A stretch of 64,000 nt of DNA, from positions 7,408,297 to 7,472,296 of the forward strand of contig OU452206.1 in assembly GCA_911728435.2 (NCBI GenBank), written 5' to 3'. Below the pieces are notes generated by a model. It ran no database searches. It saw nothing but the letters and a program-made list of their open reading frames with translations, and was not told the origin of the DNA. Position numbers and translations under genes: made by a program. Positions 59,048-64,000 of the stretch are shown one piece after another. The first letter of the stretch is position 1; each line of letters starts with the position of its first letter. The DNA comes from Apoderus coryli (lineage: Eukaryota > Arthropoda > Insecta > Coleoptera > Attelabidae).

Positions 59048-59784
59048 ATGTTTATATTAAATAAAATAAGGAGTTTGTCTACGAAAACAAAAGCATTTTG
59101 TGTATTTTTACTACTAGGAATTGTATATTCCAATAGTAATAATGTAGCAGCAGAAGATATACCAATGTCTAAATTGAGTCAAAACATAGGGGCTCCTACA
59201 TTAAAATTTTTATACTGGTAAGATCAAATTATTAATTTGTATTAGTGTAATAAAATTATAGTTTTTTAGCTATTCTTGCGGATATAGAAAAATGTTTGAC
59301 CAGTACGTTCAAATCGTTAACCAAAAATATCCCTATATGATTGTTGATGGTAGCAATTTTGAGCCTCCAGGTGGATATATGTTGTTGGTCAAATTTATTG
59401 TAAGTTTGACGATGTGCCATAGGCTATAGGAGTCAATGGGGCATTAATAAATAATCATTTTAGGGCTTAGTAAAACTCATGGTTATCATTGCCATTCTTT
59501 GCGGCTACAATATATTTGAACATTTTCAACAACAGATGCCTAGTTGGTGGCAATGGTGTTTAGAGAACAAACTTTACGCTTGCATGATGATCTATTTTGT
59601 ATCAAATCTAATAGAAGGACAACTTGTACAATCAGGTGCCTTTGAAATATTTCTTAATAATGTTCCGATTTGGTCCAAATTGGAAAGTGGACGAATACCA
59701 CAACCCGGTGAATTGTTCCAAATAATCGACAGTCACATGCAGTTTACTGACAGCAAAATAGAATTAGAAGGTTATGCTAAGTGA
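59048..59784 (+). CDS. SelT-like: Selenoprotein T-like thioredoxin-fold protein, cysteine form
   Basis: Three exons: 59048-59217, 59270-59399 and 59464-59784, with GT..AG sites, giving 206 residues. A hydrophobic N-terminal segment (FCVFLLLGIVYS, about residues 18-29) fits a signal peptide or anchor. The redox motif CYSC is split by the first intron (TG|C TAT TCT TGC) and followed by GYRKMFDQYVQIVNQKYP. In vertebrate SELENOT the motif is C-x-x-Sec; here the second position is an ordinary TGC Cys codon, as in other insects. A central hydrophobic stretch (LVKLMVIIAILCGYNIF) and IYFVSNLIEGQLVQSGAFEI complete the family pattern. SelT proteins are ER-associated oxidoreductases. No SECIS element is expected with Cys. 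Confidence 0.93.
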
Positions 59785-59789
59785 GTTAA

Positions 59790-60375
59790 AGGTTAGTGGT
59801 ATAAACAAAATTATGTTGTTTCATTATTCTTAATTTCGCTTTTTAATATGGTACTTTTGTGCCTGAACTGAAATCGAAGATATTTTTTTGTTAGAAAAAT
59901 TATACACGTAAAAATACATATTGATTAGAAACTTTTAGGCATTTTATTAGTCCCATCCCAGAATGTTGGTTTGAGTTGTTACGACGAAAAATGATTGTCA
60001 AACGAGTGTCGGCTTAGTATTTTGTTGGAGCTCCAGTTTTTGAGACCTTCATCAATGCATTTAATCTAAAATAATTTTAAGGAAAATACCCCGGAGAATA
60101 TTAAGGCTCGAAGCTATGGTTTAAGAGCTTTATCTTTATTTATTTACTACCGTTTGTACTTTCCCGTCCCAGTATTGTGAACACGCTAAAACAAAATTGA
60201 GATAAAGACGGATATAACCATTTTGAAGCCCCCTGAGACGATTAAGAACATTTCCAGATTGGAAGTCTGTCTCTACATTTTTTATCTGCGTTACTTTTGA
60301 ATTTACCTTCATAGTGCTCGAGAAAATTGCGTTTAAAATTTCATCAGTTAGGTAGTTGATACCTATATCTTTTAT
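59790..60375. other. Intergenic, nothing recognisable
   Basis: 3' flank of the SelT-like gene. A minus-strand ORF at 60136-60393 is not recognised. Confidence 0.4.
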
Positions 60376-61251
60376 TATACAGGGTGTCCACAAATTCGCT
60401 GAACCACAAATTCCTCAACTAAAAATCCGATCAAGGCCTCTACAGGACGCTAAAGATAATTTCTAAACGATTTTATCGATTTTCACTAATTTTAGAACTA
60501 AGAATTACTACTATTATTATTATATTAATTAATTGAGAGAGGTAAGCGGTCGTATCTCAGGAACCTCCCATTGTAGAAACTTGCAATAAAAAAATGTATG
60601 AGGAAAGTGCTGAAAAGAAACTTCTAGAACTTATTTTTAAATTTGTCAGTCATTTGCTAGGGGGCGCATTTTTTCAAAAAACTACATAGAAGAGGTTCAC
60701 CAAAATTGTCTTATTTAACATATCACGACAATTTTAGATAATTTTGATTCAGGACTTTTTGCTCTTACTACTCTCTTACTCTGCAATGAAAAGTGGGGGA
60801 AGGTTCAAATTTGTTATGAACAAATGTCATATAACTTTTTTTTTGTTTAATCGAATTCAACAAACTTGATGTCATTTAAAAGAGCTTTTATTGCTTAAGA
60901 AAATGCATTATAAAAATTATGAAATAAAATAGCTTTGTTGCCGATAGAGGGCGCCATATTAAAAGTAGAACATTTTCCCATTTTTCTCAGAAATTTCAAA
61001 TGTTAAGGGGCATTTTCTTTATTCAAGTAAAAAGAAAAGAAAAAATGAAAAAGTCAGTGAAAACCGCAAGTCGCCACCTTTATCCTACTGGCAGGTAGGT
61101 ATAAATAAATTAATATTATGACAGGATATATGGGCGTATTTTATCTTAATAGGACAATGGAAAATATTTTTCACTTTAACAGTAACTCGTTTCTATATTA
61201 AAAAATAATTACACAATTAAAAAGTACGAAACATAAAAAATATATTTACTG

Positions 61252-61905
61252 TTATTTTATTTTTAGGGATGTAGGTTCGTGTAATAATACAATTATCTTA
61301 GGAAATAAAAATATTTCATTTTTATTTCCATGTCCAACATTTACATAACGACGTTTCGTCGCATTAGTTGCGACTTCTTCAGGTTTATTTTTATTTTTTC
61401 CTTTTGTATTATAAATTATGCTTTTTGACACAAGTGCATTAATTACTTTTTTTTTTTTAAATTGTGTAAATAAAAACAAATATAAAGTTAGACATCATTT
61501 TACAAGGGTAAATAAAAATATTTAATTTTTATTTCCATGTCCAACATTTACATAACGACGTTTCGTCGCATTATGTGCGACTTCTTCAGGTTTATTTTTA
61601 TTTTTTTCTTTGTTATTATAAATTATACTTTTTGACACAAGTCCATTAATTACTTTTTTATTTATACAATTTAAAAAAAAAAGTAATTAATGGACTTGTG
61701 TCAAAAAGTATAATTTATAATAAAAAAGGAAAAAATAAAAATAAACCTGAAGAAGTCGCACATAATGCGACGAAACGTCGTTATGTAAATGTTGGACATG
61801 GAAATAAAAATGAAATATTTTTATTTCCTAAGATAATTGTATCATTACACGAACCTACATTCCTAAAAATAAAAACAGTCAAGATACAAGAGGAATGTTA
61901 ACAAA
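61252..61905. repeat. Three-copy hairpin repeat with ORF-like units
   Basis: Two direct copies on the minus strand (61265-61480 and 61510-61665) and one inverted copy (61685-61900) form a near-perfect palindrome centred at about 61675. Each codes for similar peptides (VSKSIIYN, NKNKPEEVA, NATKRRYVNVGHGNKNEIF), but the coding reading may be accidental. Each carries CTGAAGAAGTCGC..GCGACGAAACGTC. Confidence 0.7.
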
Positions 61906-61933
61906 TACGAAAATATAGTGATACAAAATAAAT

Positions 61934-62127
61934 ACAGAGTGTCCGTAAAGTAACGGAACGGGCAATTATTTTCAAAATGCTACAAAAATAGGGGTGTCAA
62001 TTTGAAACAAACATGACTTAGATGGTGGATACAAAATTGCTAAACATAAATCAAATCTTCGCTTTTCTTTTAAAAATGTACCATTTTGAAAATTATCGTC
62101 CATACCGTTACTTTACGGCCACCCTGT
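61934..62127. mobile_element. 194-bp MITE with TA flanks
   Basis: The ends are ACAGAGTGTCCGTAAAGTA and the complement of ACAGGGTGGCCGTAAAGTA, 23-bp inverted repeats with two mismatches, flanked by TA on both sides. A TA target and CAGGGTG-type ends link it to the same group as the fold-backs. There is no ORF. Confidence 0.8.
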
Positions 62128-62624
62128 ATATATTTTTTTTGTTTCATGGTTTTTAATTTTTTTTCACCCGAATAAAGAAAAATGCTTCATTACATTTGAA
62201 ATTTCTTCTGAGAAAAATGGGAAAATTTTCTACTTTTAATATAGGGCCTTCTATCGTCAACCAAGCTATTTTATTTTCGTAATTTTTATAATGCATTTTG
62301 TTAAGCGATAAAAGCTATTTTAAATGACATCAAGTTTGTCCAGTTCGATTAAAAAACAAAAAATCGATTGGGTCGCCCCAAAACGCACGCGCACGCTCTA
62401 TCAAAAACCCTTATAAAATTACTTTATTTTATTTTATTAAGAGTTATAGGTTCCAACTACCTAACTGGTGAAATTTTAAACGCAATTTTCTTGATAATAA
62501 ATTAACCTATCGCTGTAAAGCGAATTCAACCAAAAACTAATGGTTTCATCTTAGGACTATCCCAAACTCATATACCAAAAAGCTCAATTGGTTGAGCGTT
62601 TAGGCGCTATCGTGGAAGGATCCA

Positions 62625-63355
62625 TAGATAGATAGATAGATATATTTAGATAGATATATTTATTCACCATCTTATGTTACATAACATGTATAGTACGTCA
62701 AAAAATAACAAAAATTAATCAAAGTTACAGCAACAAAGAAAGGCTTACAAACAAATTAAAATAGCAACAACATAAAACAAACTAAAATCTAAAAAAATCT
62801 TACAATATCGCTTCTGAAATAGTCCTCAAAGGTATAAAAAGCTTGAGATATCAAAAATGATTTGATACATTTGGTAAATTGGACTTCACCAAGGTTCTTT
62901 ATGTGAGACGGCAGCTTATTATAAAATTTGACACAATAATAGTCAGAACCTTTCCTAGTCCTCAATAGGCGGTGAAATTTAGGCAATATGTCATTGCGAT
63001 TTCGCGTACCATAATTATGCATATCAGAGTGTAGAGTGAAATGCGAGGCATTGGTTCGAATATAGCCAAGACAGTTTAAGATGTACAAGGAAGGCAAAGT
63101 AAGTAGTCCATGTTCAACAAAATAATTTTTACAGCAGTCACGCCAACCGAGCCCCAACATTGTACGTAAACATCTCCTCTGTAGCTTGAAGATTTTCATT
63201 GCATGGGAACTATGTCCCCAGTTCAAAATACCATACGACATACGGGAAACAAAATAACCATGATATACCGTCAACAGACTGGCGATACAAACACACAGAC
63301 AGATAGACTTCCACATGGAAATGGTCTTAATCGTTTCGGGGACTTCAAACAAATT
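62625..63355 (-). mobile_element. 5'-truncated non-LTR retrotransposon
   Basis: The minus-strand frame 62789-63352 (187 codons, open) carries the ORF2 end: YHGYFVSRMSYGILNWGHSS, MKIFKLQRRCLRTMLGL, LTLPSLYILNCLGYIR, HNYGTRNRNDILPKFHRLLR and FYNKLPSHIKNL. The 3' end is a (TATC)n run (GATAGATA on the plus strand near 62625). The RT core is missing. It inserted into the right arm of the composite fold-back. The tail type differs from the ATT-tailed elements, so it is another family (CR1/Jockey-like). Confidence 0.75.
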
Positions 63356-63542
63356 TGAACTTTTTCACACTCCTTATTTGCAGAGTGAGAGCAGAAAGTC
63401 CTAAATCAAAATTATCTAAAATTGTTGTAGTATGTTAAACAAGCCAATTTTGGTGTACCTTTCCGTTTTCGTTTTTTGAGAAAATATTTTTATATTTTCG
63501 CGATTGACTGATAAATTTAAAAATAAAAATTGTTAGATTATT

Positions 63543-63738
63543 TCATAGGGTAGAGGACAAAGAAAACACCAGAACTATTCAAACATGCGACGTTTCACAG
63601 CTGTATTGCTGGTTCTTCAGGAACTACTTAATTATAAGTTTGTGTAATTTGTGTATCTTGATTGTAGTGCCTGAGGAAGCAGCAACATAGCTGCTGAATA
63701 GTTCTGGTGTTTTCTTTGTCCTCTACTCTATAAAACAA
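63543..63738. mobile_element. ~195-bp inverted-repeat MITE
   Basis: TAGGGTAGAGGACAAAGAAAA and the complement of the right end (CTTTGTCCTCTACTCTATA) pair over about 47 bp, including CACCAGAACTATTCA. Each arm carries the CTGAAGAA/CTGAGGAA-hairpin motif. It sits in the right arm of the composite fold-back. Confidence 0.75.
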
Positions 63739-64000
63739 TTCGTATTTGCGAAGGACACTAAAAGCAGAATATTTAAAAATAAATTCCAGAATTTTCTTTT
63801 GGCCACTTTATTAATAAATTGTTTTATTCTAAGTTTCTAAAATGAGTGATTCCTGAGATACAGCCGCTTACCTCTCTTAATTGGCCACCCTGTACAAATA
63901 ATACAATATAATCAATATTACAATCCATTTATTATGGCAGTGAAAATTTACATATTATTTATCAAAGGCACATTTATAAATCACAGCGTACAAATTTAAT

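Larger units (their letters stand above)
60379..63895. mobile_element. Composite fold-back element with CAGGGTG ends and nested insertions
   Basis: ACAGGGTGTCC at about 60379 and GGCCACCCTGTA ending at about 63894 are the outer ends. The left arm 60528-61060 pairs with three right-arm blocks: 62130-62365, 63355-63540 and 63740-63890. Shared blocks include GAGAGAGGTAAGCGG, CAAAATTATCTAAAATT(GTxGT), AATTTGTTx and ACTTGATGTCATTTAAAA. The breaks in the right arm are filled by a non-LTR fragment and a small inverted-repeat element, both later insertions. The loop holds a second hairpin element and a MITE. Confidence 0.65.

Noticed and set aside
59270..59300. Possible selenocysteine codon in the SelT-like gene
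   Set aside because: The codon is TGC (Cys), and no TGA interrupts the frame.

Overview
The window is nuclear DNA of an AT-rich insect genome. Genes are split by introns with GT..AG borders, mobile-element debris is dense, and four protein-coding genes are recognisable by family. The frequent short elements ending in CAGGGTG, together with non-LTR, P-like, piggyBac, hAT, Harbinger and Tc1-like pieces, suggest a large, repeat-rich genome. A beetle is my guess, but nothing in the window proves the order. No bacterial operon, CRISPR array, rRNA or convincing tRNA was seen.

Layout. 1-24 kb is gene-poor. It holds the last two exons of a SPRY/SOCS-box gene (SPSB3-like, minus, 7.2-7.9 kb) and otherwise repeats: a dead Tc1-like transposase (1.5-2.1 kb), long fold-back elements (5.6-7.0 and 11.1-13.1 kb), a 170-bp tandem repeat (13.95-14.46 kb), a dead hAT transposase (18-19.3 kb), reverse-transcriptase fragments and a piggyBac tail. 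24.4-47.4 kb is a tandem segmental duplication of the gene for the nucleolar DEAD-box helicase DDX47. Both copies have eight exons, all splice sites and an open frame of 460 codons. Their exons are the same size except for one in-frame codon in exon 5 and one in exon 8. The introns also align, so later insertions can be read against the empty site in the other copy. Between the two copies lie a repeat array carrying a structurally complete type I hammerhead ribozyme (34.2-35.0 kb) and a frameshifted THAP-domain gene. A 2.95-kb P-element-like transposon encoding a short THAP-only protein sits in the last intron of copy 2.

47.5-53.8 kb is again repeats: a non-LTR element split by a 2.25-kb inverted-repeat element, a piggyBac fragment, a Harbinger-type element with a MADF-like ORF, and a hAT-type element with AT-rich subterminal repeats. 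53.9-59.8 kb is the most compact genic stretch: eIF3h (plus), PITHD1-like (minus) and a cysteine-form SelT-like thioredoxin-fold protein (plus), all apparently intact. From 60.4 kb onward is a composite fold-back element invaded by smaller elements.

The host genes are housekeeping genes (ribosome biogenesis, translation initiation, ER redox, a proteasome-adaptor-like protein) and do not form one pathway. The strongest candidate for something new is the hammerhead-bearing, retrozyme-like repeat: a canonical core, a stem I with an internal loop, a 337-bp tandem spacing, and a second copy whose base changes keep the outer stem paired.
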